DNA from: Paraburkholderia sp. Ac-20340
Lineage (GTDB): Bacteria; Pseudomonadota; Gammaproteobacteria; Burkholderiales; Burkholderiaceae
Direction: 5' to 3'
Assembly (NCBI RefSeq): GCF_017104965.1
Contig: NZ_JAAGPR010000026.1
Location: 58,910 to 122,909, forward strand
DNA: 64,000 bases
In this document: positions 25,725 through 33,910 of the stretch, in pieces
How positions within the stretch are numbered: position 1 is the first letter of the stretch
Layout: each line of letters begins with the position of its first letter
Notes under the pieces: model-generated
Told to the model about the DNA's origin: nothing
What the model saw: only the letters and a program-made list of their open reading frames with translations
Database searches by the model: none
Made by a program: the position numbers and the translations under genes

Positions 25725-27311
25725 TTGAAAATCACCATTGCGCAGCGACTCTCGCTGACCTTGTGCGTATCGCTGTGCGCGCTGGTTGTGACGTCCGCAT
25801 TGTCGTTCTGGAATCTGCGCGGCGCGCAGCAGCGCTTCAGCGACGTGCAGACCCATATCGTGCCGGGCCTGATCGATCTCGATGAAACCCGGCAGGCGAT
25901 GACCGACATGCGCATTGCGCTCTACCGGCATGCGCTGTCGAATGATCCTGCGCTCAAGGACGCGGCCGAAAGCCGTATGCGCGCGGCCGACGACGCGCTG
26001 GACACGCTGCTCGCCCAATATGAACGCGAGGACGTGCAAGGCGACGCCGACGATGAAAAACTGGCGCTCGCCGACCGCACCAATCTCGCGGCCTATCGCC
26101 GGGCGCGTACCGCTTTTCTCGCGGCGTCGCGCGCGAACGACAGCGCCACGGCAGCGGCCATGCTGGTGCGCGGCGATCTGGACGCGGCTTCGCAGGCCGT
26201 GCGCGCCGGGCTCGACCAGCACGTGGCCTATAACGTCGACGCCACGCGCAAATCGCGCGCGGCAGGCGATCTGGCCTATGCGCGTTCGCTCTGGTTCATG
26301 GGTGGTTTGACGGCGCTGGTGTTCGCCGCGAGTGTCGCGCTGGCCGTGTCGCTGTTTCGCGTCGTGGATGGCGGCTTGCGCGGCACGCGTTCGACGCTCG
26401 GCAAGGTCAGCGAATCGCTCGATCTCACGGCACGCGCGCCGGTGCCGCGCATGGACGAGATCGGGCAGAGCGCGGCGGCGTTCAATCGCTTGATGGAGCG
26501 CTTTACGCAGGCGCTGGAATCGGTGCGGGCCACAAGCGAAGTCATCGCCAGTACAACGAAGCAAATCTCGATCGGCAATGCCGATCTCTCGGCGCGTACC
26601 GAACAACAGGCCGCTTCGCTGGAACAGACCGCCGCGAGCATGACGCAACTCACGCATACCGTGCAGCAAAGCGCGGGCAATGCGCGCGAAGCGAATCTGC
26701 TCGCCGGTAAAGCGGCGGGCATGGCCGAGGTGGGCAATCAGGCGGTGGCCAGCATGGTCGAAACCATCGGCAGGATTCACGAGAGTTCAAAACGTATCGC
26801 CGATATCACCGGGATGATCGACGGCATCGCTTTCCAGACCAATATTCTCGCGCTCAATGCGGCGGTGGAAGCGGCGCGCGCGGGCGAGCAGGGGCGCGGC
26901 TTTGCGGTTGTCGCCAGCGAGGTGCGGAGTCTCGCGCAGCGTTCGTCGTCGGCGGCCAAAGAGATCAAGACGCTGATCGAATCGTCGGCGCAACTGGTCG
27001 ATGCGGGATCGGAGCAGGCCGTGAGCGTGGGCATCACGATGGGGCAGGTGCGCGATGCGATACGTCAGGTGTCGGAGTTCGTCGACCAGATTGCCGCTGC
27101 ATCGACGGAGCAAAGCGACGGCATCGAGCAGATCGATCAGGCGGTGCGCCAGATGGACGCCGTCACCCAGCAGAATGCCGCGCTGGTCGAGCAGGCGGCG
27201 GCCGCGGCACTGTCGCTCGATGAACAGGCGCTGCATCTTGAACGTGCAGTGTCGGTGTTCGGCTTTGATGCGCGGCTTCGATGCGCGGCGCCGCGCGGGG
27301 GCCTGAAATAA
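25725..27311 (+). CDS. Methyl-accepting chemotaxis protein
   Basis: A 528-residue chemoreceptor: TM1 (about 8-28, SLTLCVSLCALVVTSALSFW), a periplasmic helical ligand domain, TM2 (about 189-209), HAMP (about 210-262) and a signalling domain. The highly conserved hairpin reads GIAFQTNILALNAAVEAARA, followed by GEQGRGFAVVASEVRSLAQR. It lacks a C-terminal CheR-binding pentapeptide. The start is uncertain: TTG at 25725 gives the family-like MKITIAQRL, while a GTG at 25674 adds 17 basic residues. It is convergent with the kinase gene, with a 4-bp gap. Confidence 0.88.
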   Translation: MKITIAQRLSLTLCVSLCALVVTSALSFWNLRGAQQRFSDVQTHIVPGLIDLDETRQAMTDMRIALYRHALSNDPALKDAAESRMRAADDALDTLLAQYEREDVQGDADDEKLALADRTNLAAYRRARTAFLAASRANDSATAAAMLVRGDLDAASQAVRAGLDQHVAYNVDATRKSRAAGDLAYARSLWFMGGLTALVFAASVALAVSLFRVVDGGLRGTRSTLGKVSESLDLTARAPVPRMDEIGQSAAAFNRLMERFTQALESVRATSEVIASTTKQISIGNADLSARTEQQAASLEQTAASMTQLTHTVQQSAGNAREANLLAGKAAGMAEVGNQAVASMVETIGRIHESSKRIADITGMIDGIAFQTNILALNAAVEAARAGEQGRGFAVVASEVRSLAQRSSSAAKEIKTLIESSAQLVDAGSEQAVSVGITMGQVRDAIRQVSEFVDQIAAASTEQSDGIEQIDQAVRQMDAVTQQNAALVEQAAAAALSLDEQALHLERAVSVFGFDARLRCAAPRGGLK

Positions 27312-27315
27312 GGCG

Positions 27316-29181
27316 TCAACGCAGCGATGGGCGGGCTTCGTCGGCAGCAACGCCGTCGTGCACGCACTGCACCGTTTCGCCAAATACCAGACGCACGGTC
27401 GATCCCGCGCCTTCGCCGCTCGCGATATGGAACAGTGCGCCGATGATCCGCGCGCGTTCCTTCATGCCCTGCAGGCCATAGGAGCCGCGCTCAATCGCGT
27501 TGGATACGTCGAAGCCGCTGCCGTTGTCGCGCACTTCGAGTTCGTATCGATCCGCAGTGCGCAGAATCACTTCCACGCGCGTCGCTCGCGCGTGCCGGCT
27601 CACATTGGTCAGCGCTTCCTGCACGATGCGGAACACGGCGGTGGCGCGGTCGTCGCTCAGCGCAGGTTCGCAGCCTTCGAGCCGGAACGTGCAGCGAATC
27701 GCATTGTGTTTCGCGAAGTCCTGCACCAGCCACTCCAGCGCCGAAATCAGCCCGAAGTTCAGCGCCGCCGGCCGCAAATGGCTGGCGACGTTGCGCACGA
27801 TATCGATCGTGCGCTCGGCCAGATCGCCGATATCGCGGCACTTGTGCGTCCAGTCGCCGCCCTGGGCCAGCACCATCTTCAGCAGCGACACATTGATCTT
27901 GATGGCGGTGAGCAATTGCCCGAGTTCATCGTGAATCGTCATGGCAATTTGCCGCCGCTCTTCTTCGCGGATCGATTCCTGGTGCGCGGAAAGCTGGCGC
28001 AACTGCTCGCGCGAATCGCGCAGCGCGCGCTCGGTGCGCATGCGCTCGCGCACTTCCTGTTCCAGCTGGTCGCGATGGCGCACGAGTTCTTCCATCGCCT
28101 GCTTGCGCGAGGTGATATCCGTGAGCTGCCCTTCGAGTGCAGGCTGGCTCGACGAATCGCAATAGGTGCCGCGCGCATTCAGCAGACACCAGACGGTGCT
28201 GCCGTCGGCGCGCGTGAGGGCGATTTCCATCCCGGCGATCTTGTCGCTCTGGTTCAGCATCGAAAACAATTGTTCGACGTGTGGCGGCGAAAACGGCGCG
28301 GCGCCGGATTTCATGCTCGCGTGCTTCTGCGAGGTGATCAGACTGGTCACATTGGGAAAGCCGAATAGCCGCGCCATCGCCGGATTGGCTTCCTGCAGCG
28401 CGCCATGCCGATCGAGCACGAAGATGCCTTCCAGCGCGTTCTCGACGATGCTGCGGTATTTGCGCTCGCTTTCCTTGAGCGACGCTGTGGAGTCGTGCAG
28501 CCGCCCGGCCATCAGGTTCACGCGCGCGGCGAGGCGGCCGAGTTCGGCGCTCGACTCGATCACGCAGCGGCTTTGCAGATCGCCGCCGGCAATGCGGTCC
28601 ACCATTTCTTCCAGACGGCGAATGGGCTCGCGCACGAGATGGCGAATCAGCAGGAAAGTGACGATATACACCACGAGCAAGGCGAGCGCGAGCGTGCCCA
28701 GAATCGCGGCACGTGCCGTGGCGAAACCGCTTTTCGCCACGGCCTTGGTGAGCACGACCCGCACTTCGCCCAGCCGCTCGCGCGGCGCATTGCCGGGCGG
28801 CGTGAATTCGATCGGCTTCACGCGCACGACTTCTTCGCCGGGGCGCGGCTCGCGCGCGTTGCTCACATCGGCGAGCACGCCATAGCGGGTCGCGGTGACC
28901 GTGAAGCGCACGACTTCGGGATTCGGCATGAGCGTGTTCAACTGCCGCACGATGGCGTCGCGATCGATATTCCAGAGCGGTTGCGCCAGCGACTGGCCGA
29001 GCAGATCGGCGATGCGGTTGGCGCGCTCGTTGAGTTCGACGATGCGCCGCTCGCGCGCGTGCTCCAGCACCACGAACGCCGATGTGCCGGCCACCAGCGT
29101 GCCGAGTACCACCAGCGACAGCATCAACTGGGCGTGCAGGCTGCGTGGGAAGCAGCGGCGTAACCGCGTTCGCCAATTCAT
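27316..29181 (-). CDS. Membrane sensor histidine kinase (NarX/HisKA_3 type) with HAMP and PAS
   Basis: A 621-residue kinase: TM1 (about 14-36), a periplasmic sensor region (about 37-160), TM2 (about 165-187), HAMP, PAS (about 245-360), HisKA_3 with the phospho-acceptor H417 in MTIHDELGQ, and a C-terminal ATPase domain with RDNGSGF and YGLQGMKERAR. It overlaps the periplasmic binding-protein gene by 4 bp (ATGA), so binding protein and sensor are made together. Its catalytic half is closely similar to the kinase-like protein at 30933-32420. A likely partner is the NarL-type regulator at 32417. Confidence 0.9.
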   Translation of the reverse strand: MNWRTRLRRCFPRSLHAQLMLSLVVLGTLVAGTSAFVVLEHARERRIVELNERANRIADLLGQSLAQPLWNIDRDAIVRQLNTLMPNPEVVRFTVTATRYGVLADVSNAREPRPGEEVVRVKPIEFTPPGNAPRERLGEVRVVLTKAVAKSGFATARAAILGTLALALLVVYIVTFLLIRHLVREPIRRLEEMVDRIAGGDLQSRCVIESSAELGRLAARVNLMAGRLHDSTASLKESERKYRSIVENALEGIFVLDRHGALQEANPAMARLFGFPNVTSLITSQKHASMKSGAAPFSPPHVEQLFSMLNQSDKIAGMEIALTRADGSTVWCLLNARGTYCDSSSQPALEGQLTDITSRKQAMEELVRHRDQLEQEVRERMRTERALRDSREQLRQLSAHQESIREEERRQIAMTIHDELGQLLTAIKINVSLLKMVLAQGGDWTHKCRDIGDLAERTIDIVRNVASHLRPAALNFGLISALEWLVQDFAKHNAIRCTFRLEGCEPALSDDRATAVFRIVQEALTNVSRHARATRVEVILRTADRYELEVRDNGSGFDVSNAIERGSYGLQGMKERARIIGALFHIASGEGAGSTVRLVFGETVQCVHDGVAADEARPSLR

Positions 29182-30299
29182 GCGAACCGCGCAGCGGAAT
29201 TCAGCATGGGCTGGAGGTTGAAGTCATACGCGCTGGCGCCGCCGCGCGCGAGGCGCGAAAACGCGCTGAAATCGGGCGCTTCGGCGCGTTCGAACACGAC
29301 GTTGTAATAACGCGCCGCATCTTTGCCGTGCAGCACTTTCAGATAGTCGAGCCGTTGGCGCGCGCCGCCGGCTTGCGCGAAGTCCGCGCCGTGATGGTAG
29401 TCGTGCAGCAGCACCATGGCGCAGGCGCCGATAAACTGATCGCCTGCAACGATGGCGGCAAGCTCGCCTTGCATCACAGATTCGACCGCTTGCGGCAAAG
29501 CGCCCAGTCCGCCGACGATCGCCTTCGCATGACGATCGCGGACGGCGCTCATGGCGCCCAGTGTCATCGAATCGTTAGCAGCCCAGACGATATTGGCGTC
29601 GGGATAACGGGCCAGCAGCACGAGCGCCTTGTCGCGCCCGTCGTCGTAACTCCAGTCGCCGTAGACCAGTTGGCAAGTGCGATCCTGCGGGCGCTGCGCC
29701 AGCGCGGATTGCACGCCGTCGGCGCGTTCGTGCGAAACCGGTGTGGCCGGGTCGCCGGTAATGCCGATCACGCGCGCCGGGGCCGCGCCGTTGCGCGCGC
29801 GCAGATAATCCATCAGACGAAAACTGCCGCGTTGCGCATCGGCCGTGACCGTGCCGATCCAGTTGGCGATCGCGCCGCGCTCGCTGCCAATGGCGGCGCG
29901 CTGTGCGGCCGTGAGATCGTTGTGGATCAGCAGGACTTTGGCGGACGAGCGCGAGAGCGTTTGCAGCATCGTCGGCGCGGTCATTTTCTCGTTGACGATG
30001 ACGACGTAATCCGGCGCCACGGCCCGCGCGACGATCGATTCGGCCTGACGCAGCATCAGCAGATGGTCGCGCTCGGCGTAGATGACTTCGAGTTCCATGC
30101 CGAAACGCTGCGCCGTGGCGGCCATGAAGCGCGAGACGATCTGCCAGTGCGGGCCGCTGCTGCCTTGCACGCGTTCGCCGGGATTCAGGAATACGATCCG
30201 CGCTGGAGGGCGGCTTGCGGGCATGGCCCATGACGCTGGCGCCGCCGCCAAGGCTGCGCTCGCGGCCAGGCAGCGCGCCAACATCTGTCTTCTGTTCAT
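29178..30299 (-). CDS. Periplasmic sugar-type binding protein coupled to the sensor kinase
   Basis: A 373-residue type 1 periplasmic binding protein (Peripla_BP_4/LacI-like fold). The signal MNRRQMLARCLAASAAL has a Tat-like RR. Core segments are RIVFLNPGERVQGSSGP, AIANWIGTVTADAQRGSF, VIGITGDPATPVSHERADG and NIVWAANDSMTLGAMSAV. No permease or ATPase gene is nearby, and it is translationally coupled to the kinase. A LuxP/LuxQ-like role, presenting a bound ligand to the sensor, is therefore more likely than transport (inference). The start at 30299 gives the clean signal. Confidence 0.85.
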   Translation of the reverse strand: MNRRQMLARCLAASAALAAAPASWAMPASRPPARIVFLNPGERVQGSSGPHWQIVSRFMAATAQRFGMELEVIYAERDHLLMLRQAESIVARAVAPDYVVIVNEKMTAPTMLQTLSRSSAKVLLIHNDLTAAQRAAIGSERGAIANWIGTVTADAQRGSFRLMDYLRARNGAAPARVIGITGDPATPVSHERADGVQSALAQRPQDRTCQLVYGDWSYDDGRDKALVLLARYPDANIVWAANDSMTLGAMSAVRDRHAKAIVGGLGALPQAVESVMQGELAAIVAGDQFIGACAMVLLHDYHHGADFAQAGGARQRLDYLKVLHGKDAARYYNVVFERAEAPDFSAFSRLARGGASAYDFNLQPMLNSAARFA

Positions 30300-30610
30300 G
30301 ACCATTTTCGGGCGAACCGGTTCGTCCAATTACATTGCCCGACGCCCCTGACGCCGATCCAGCGCGCAGCATACCGCGCCGCAATGACACACACAATCCG
30401 CATAAATTGGCGGAACGGGCCGCGAATGAGTGACAGAACGTCGCGCATTGCGCTCAGGGAACAGTTCGCCGTTAAGGATTTCCTGACAAGGAATTCAGCA
30501 GACTTCCCGCCTCGTTTGCAGCGCGGGACGACTGGACTCGATCCGTTACAGCCGCCATATTGATCCGGACGAATCTGGGCAAACCGTGTCGCAGCAAGAG
30601 GCAGAGCGTG
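30300..30610. other. Divergent promoter region of the sensory block
   Basis: A 311-bp interval without a credible gene. It holds a perfect 12-bp palindrome CGAACCGGTTCG at 30313-30324, 13 bp before the binding-protein start, and a TMAGGATTTCCTGA-type element at 30472-30486. Confidence 0.5.
30472..30486. promoter_or_regulatory. TMAGGATTTCCTGA-type element, copy 2
   Basis: TTAAGGATTTCCTGA lies 124 bp before the small gene at 30611 and about 170 bp before the binding-protein start on the other strand. It matches the element at 25568 at 13 of 14 aligned positions. Confidence 0.4.
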
Positions 30611-30919
30611 ATGACTTCACCCATGCAGGACCGCAGGATGCACATTGAAGAGGCCGATACGCTATGCCTGCGCCTGTTCGACAACTGGTGCGAAACCCGC
30701 GCGCTTACGCCGCTGGCTTATCTGATGCACTGCTGGCCGCTGCTCGATCAAGGTATCGACAGGATCTTGCGTTTGCAGGAAACGCTGAAAGAGTTGCGCG
30801 CTTTTCATGGCGACCAACTGGATGCCGAGGCGCTGACGATGCTCGATGCGCTGTTCCGCTGTCTCGATGCGCTGATCGACCGGGAATCCACGCCCGTCGC
30901 CTTGCGGCTGGCGAGTTGA
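30611..30919 (+). CDS. Small helical protein of unknown function upstream of the kinase-like gene
   Basis: A 102-residue, mostly helical acidic protein (RMHIEEADTLCLRLFDNWCE, RILRLQETLKELRAF, LTMLDALFRCLDALIDRE) without signal or membrane segment. It ends 13 bp before the kinase-like gene and is likely co-transcribed. ATG at 30611 is preferred over an upstream ATG because the N-terminal extension is basic and low in protein character. No family is recognised. Confidence 0.6.
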   Translation: MTSPMQDRRMHIEEADTLCLRLFDNWCETRALTPLAYLMHCWPLLDQGIDRILRLQETLKELRAFHGDQLDAEALTMLDALFRCLDALIDRESTPVALRLAS

Positions 30920-30932
30920 GCGCGACGCCCGC

Positions 30933-32420
30933 ATGACCCTGAACGGCGAGCCTAATCGCACGATTCTGCTGGGCGGCGCGCTGGCAGGCGACGAAGCCGC
31001 TGTGGCCGCCGTGGCGCAGACGCTCGCCGCGCAGGATTGCCGTCTGCTGACGGCCCGCGACGGCGCACAGGCGAGGGCACTCGCCCAGGCCGCGCGCCCC
31101 GACTTGATCCTGCTGGACGAGGACTTGCTCGCGACCTGTCGCGAACTCAAGCACGACGAGGCCACGCGCGAAATCCCGGTGATCCTCGTGCTGTCGGCGG
31201 GTTCGCATGAAGCGCTGCATGAATCCATCGCGGCGAGCTACGACGCAGGCGCTGCCGATCATCTTCTCAAGCCTGTCTGCGCAAGAGAACTGGCCGCGCG
31301 CGTGAGCACACAACTGGCGCTCGCGCGACTCATGCGTCCAGTCCACGCGCCCGCACACGCACACGCACACGCACACGCACACGCTCACGCTCACGCGAAC
31401 GTTATCGACGCCTCCAGTCCGGTCGCGCTGTGCGTAACGGCGATGCCAGGCGGCGAGCTCCTTTACGCGAACGCACCGTTGCGCCAGCTATTGCGCCTCG
31501 ACGAAGGCACGAGCGCGCAGGTCAATATCGTCGACTTCTATGTCGATCGCAGCGTGCGCGAGCGGCTGATCCGCCACCTCGCATCGGAAGGCAATCTGCT
31601 CGATGCCGAAGTCGAATTGCGCCGGCGCGACGGCACGCAACTCTGGGCGCTGGCCAATGCGCGCGTTGCGACTTATGACGACGTGCCGGCCATCTATGTC
31701 GGCCTCTACGATATTTCCGGGCGCAAGCAGATCGAGCAGGAACTGGTGCGCTCGCGCGAGCAGCAGCGCGAACTGTTCGGCTATTTCGACAGCGCGGGCG
31801 AGGACGAGCGCAAACGCAGCGCTTTCCAGATTCAGGACGAAGTGGGGCAACTGCTGACCGCCCTGAAAATGGACGTCTCGCTGCTGCGTATGCGCGTGCG
31901 CGAAGATGCCGATGCCATCAGCAAGACCGACGACATGCGCGCGCTGGTCGAGCGCTCGATCTGGACCGTCCGCAATGTGGCGAGTCATCTGCGGCCTGCT
32001 GCGCTAAACTTCGGCATCGTTTCCGCGCTCGAATGGCTCGCCGAGGATTTCAGCCGCCGGCATGCCATCGCCTGCGAACTGCGTGTGGAAGGCACCGAGC
32101 CTGCCTTGTCCGATATGCGCGCGACGGTGCTGTTTCGTATCGTCGAGTCGGCGCTGGATAATGTCGCGCGCCATGCGGGCGCGCAGCGCGTGCAAATGAG
32201 CCTGGCAAACCGCAACTCGATCGATCTGACCATACGCGACGATGGCTGCGGCTTTAACGCATCGGCGGGTGGCGCCGGTTCTGCAAGTCACGCTTACGGG
32301 CTGCTCGGCATGGCCGAACGCGCGCGGCTGCTCGACGGCACGGTGCGGATCGACAGCGAGCCGGGCAAGGGCACGACCGTATCGATACATATTCCGCTCG
32401 AGGGCACGACGCATACATGA
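30933..32420 (+). CDS. Receiver-PAS-histidine-kinase-like hybrid lacking the phospho-acceptor histidine
   Basis: A 495-residue soluble protein. An N-terminal receiver domain (about 10-133) has its phospho-acceptor aspartate in LILLDEDLL and lysine in LLKPV. An alternating His-Ala tract follows (141-155), then PAS (about 160-265) and a HisKA_3/HATPase_c half closely similar to the kinase at 27316-29181. Where that protein has IHDELGQ, this one reads IQDEVGQ, with Q301 in place of the histidine. The ATPase motifs (RDDGCGF, YGLLGMAERAR) remain. It overlaps the response-regulator gene by 4 bp. It should not autophosphorylate conventionally and may modulate its partner. Confidence 0.88.
   Translation: MTLNGEPNRTILLGGALAGDEAAVAAVAQTLAAQDCRLLTARDGAQARALAQAARPDLILLDEDLLATCRELKHDEATREIPVILVLSAGSHEALHESIAASYDAGAADHLLKPVCARELAARVSTQLALARLMRPVHAPAHAHAHAHAHAHAHANVIDASSPVALCVTAMPGGELLYANAPLRQLLRLDEGTSAQVNIVDFYVDRSVRERLIRHLASEGNLLDAEVELRRRDGTQLWALANARVATYDDVPAIYVGLYDISGRKQIEQELVRSREQQRELFGYFDSAGEDERKRSAFQIQDEVGQLLTALKMDVSLLRMRVREDADAISKTDDMRALVERSIWTVRNVASHLRPAALNFGIVSALEWLAEDFSRRHAIACELRVEGTEPALSDMRATVLFRIVESALDNVARHAGAQRVQMSLANRNSIDLTIRDDGCGFNASAGGAGSASHAYGLLGMAERARLLDGTVRIDSEPGKGTTVSIHIPLEGTTHT
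31353..31397 (+). repeat. Simple hexanucleotide repeat encoding an Ala-His tract
   Basis: Seven tandem GCNCAC units plus a closing GCG (45 nt) encode A(HA)7 between the receiver and PAS domains. The first five units are identical GCACAC and the last two are GCTCAC. Near-identical units make slippage possible in steps of two residues without frameshift. The alternating histidines could bind metal. Confidence 0.9.
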
Positions 32421-33049
32421 TCAGGATTCTCATCGCGGATGACCACGCCATCGTGCGTGGCGGGCTCAAGCAGATCATCGCGACGACGCACGATATCGTC
32501 GTCACGGCCGAAGCCGCGCAGGGCTCGGAAGTCGTCGATAAACTGCGCAGCTGCGAGATCGATCTGCTGCTGCTGGACATGACGATGCCGGGCATCAGCG
32601 GCGTCGATCTGATCCGTCGCGTGCGCGCCGACCGGCCCAGCTTGCCGGTGCTGGTGCTGAGCATCCACAACGAAGCGCAGGTGGCTTCGCGGGCCTTGCG
32701 CGCGGGCGCGACCGGTTATGTGACCAAGGACAGCGATCCCGACGTGCTGCTCGCCGCCATCCGCAAGCTGGCCGAAGGCGGCCGCTTCATCGACCCCAAG
32801 CTGGTGGACGCGCTGGTGTTCGACAAGCATGCCGGCGACGAGCCGCCGCATGAAGTGCTGTCCGACCGCGAATTCCAGGTGCTGCAGATGCTGGCGGCGG
32901 GGCGCAGTATCAACGATATCGCCGATGCCTGCGCCCTGAGCGCCAAAACCATCAGCACGCACAAGATGCGCCTCATGCAGAAGCTCGGCCTGACCAATAA
33001 CGCCGAGGTGATCCGCTACGCAATCCGTCATGGATTGATCGCCGAATAG
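32417..33049 (+). CDS. NarL/FixJ-family response regulator
   Basis: A 210-residue regulator with a receiver domain (1-120; phospho-acceptor D54 in LLLLDMTMPG, conserved K104 in GYVTKDSD) and a LuxR-type HTH (about 145-205, LSDREFQVLQMLAAGRSIND, KTISTHKMRLMQKLGLTN). It overlaps the kinase-like gene by 4 bp. Since that protein lacks the acceptor histidine, the kinase at 27316-29181 is the best candidate phospho-donor. The repeated TMAGGATTTCCTGA element is a candidate target. Confidence 0.93.
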   Translation: MIRILIADDHAIVRGGLKQIIATTHDIVVTAEAAQGSEVVDKLRSCEIDLLLLDMTMPGISGVDLIRRVRADRPSLPVLVLSIHNEAQVASRALRAGATGYVTKDSDPDVLLAAIRKLAEGGRFIDPKLVDALVFDKHAGDEPPHEVLSDREFQVLQMLAAGRSINDIADACALSAKTISTHKMRLMQKLGLTNNAEVIRYAIRHGLIAE

Positions 33050-33072
33050 GCGCGCTGCCTGGCGCGCGTGCT

Positions 33073-33086
33073 GAAGGAAATCCTGA
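33073..33086. promoter_or_regulatory. TMAGGATTTCCTGA-type element, copy 3
   Basis: GAAGGAAATCCTGA lies 114 bp before the small gene at 33201. It keeps the AGGA and TCCTGA halves of copies 1 and 2, with a changed centre. The rest of the interval 33050-33200 holds a short GCGCGC hairpin and no gene. Confidence 0.3.
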
Positions 33087-33200
33087 CGCCGGAACCAGAT
33101 TCTCCCGAGGGAACTATCCGTTGCCGCCGATATTGCGCGGCCCGGCGCTTGCCTACGATGCTTTCAGGAACCCGGGTGGCTCATACGGCAGGAGATCGGC

Positions 33201-33446
33201 ATGACGGTGCAGCAGTCGCTTCGCATGGCAGTGGTCAAATGGCTCGCCCCGGGAGACGGGCATACGGTGCGTGTGCTGACCGTGCAACGCTGCGCGGCGG
33301 GCAGGATTGTCAGCGTACGTGTCGAAATGGAGGGCGCGAACGGCCCGCGCGCGCTGTTTTTCTTCCGTCATGCCGACCGCGAATGGCGGGTGTTTCCGCC
33401 CGACCGCGCGCGTCCGGCGATGGGAATCGAGCGGATGTCGACATAA
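33201..33446 (+). CDS. Small basic protein of unknown function
   Basis: An 81-residue protein (MTVQQSLRMAVVKWLAPGDG start) with a predicted beta-rich body (RVLTVQRCAAGRIVSVRVEM, ALFFFRHADREWRVFPP). AGGAG precedes the ATG at good spacing, which supports reality despite the size. There is no signal peptide or recognised family. It follows the response-regulator gene after a 151-bp gap containing a shared element, so it may belong to the same regulon. Confidence 0.55.
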   Translation: MTVQQSLRMAVVKWLAPGDGHTVRVLTVQRCAAGRIVSVRVEMEGANGPRALFFFRHADREWRVFPPDRARPAMGIERMST

Positions 33447-33513
33447 TCCACGCAGCGATTGCGCTTCTGAAGTATTGTCATTAAAGGCAGCGCGCAGAAG
33501 AAGATAAGCAAAC

Positions 33514-33539
33514 GTAAGGGACCACAGTAAGGGACCACA
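33514..33539 (+). repeat. 13-bp perfect tandem duplication at a ribosome-binding region
   Basis: GTAAGGGACCACA occurs twice back to back (33514-33526, 33527-33539), directly before the AAGGAG that serves the gene at 33551. It is probably a recent slippage duplication. Confidence 0.9.
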
Positions 33540-33550
33540 AGGAGCGGCCA

Positions 33551-33799
33551 ATGCGAGTCACAGCATCGCTGGAGGTGCAGGGGGCGCAGGAGCTTGAGGA
33601 GGCGGTGGAGGCCCTGTCGGTGTACGAGACGGAGTTGCGTGCGTGGATGAGCCAGTGGTTCGACCACGCCGTTCTGCAGGGGCTCGTGCGACCGCCTTTT
33701 CTGCTCGACGAGGTCAAGGCCCGGCGTCTGGAGGGTTTGTTTATTGCGGGGCTCACACCGGGCGAGGGCGCGCAGGCGTTTTTTGGCGTCGCCCACTGA
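33551..33799 (+). CDS. Small acidic protein of unknown function
   Basis: An 82-residue helical protein (VQGAQELEEAVEALSVYETE, VRPPFLLDEVKARRLEGLFI) with no signal or membrane helix. AAGGAG stands 6 bp before the ATG, and a strong terminator follows the stop, so this is a complete short transcription unit or the end of one. No family is recognised. Confidence 0.6.
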   Translation: MRVTASLEVQGAQELEEAVEALSVYETELRAWMSQWFDHAVLQGLVRPPFLLDEVKARRLEGLFIAGLTPGEGAQAFFGVAH

Positions 33800-33826
33800 C
33801 GCGTTTATCGAATGCAGCACGAATGC

Positions 33827-33867
33827 AAAAAGGCCGGCAAGCGCCAAACGCTTGCCGGCCTTTTTTT
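33827..33867 (+). terminator. Strong rho-independent terminator
   Basis: A perfect 13-bp stem (AGGCCGGCAAGCG at 33831-33843 with its complement at 33849-33861) and 5-nt loop CCAAA are followed by seven T and preceded by four A, so it may work in both directions. It ends the transcript of the small gene at 33551. Confidence 0.92.
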
Positions 33868-33910
33868 GCCGTATAAAAAAGCCGCGAAAGCTACCGCGAC
33901 GTAAAGAGCT

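Noticed and set aside
31353..31397. Repeat array suggestive of a CRISPR or microsatellite locus
   Set aside because: The units are 6 bp, in frame within a gene and without spacers. It is a coding simple repeat.
33050..33067. GCGCGC inverted repeat after the response regulator as terminator
   Set aside because: The stem is a self-complementary 6-mer and no T run follows, so it is too likely by chance in this GC-rich DNA.
33514..33539. 13-bp tandem duplication as an attachment site of a mobile element
   Set aside because: The copies are adjacent with nothing between, and no integrase or transposase is present.
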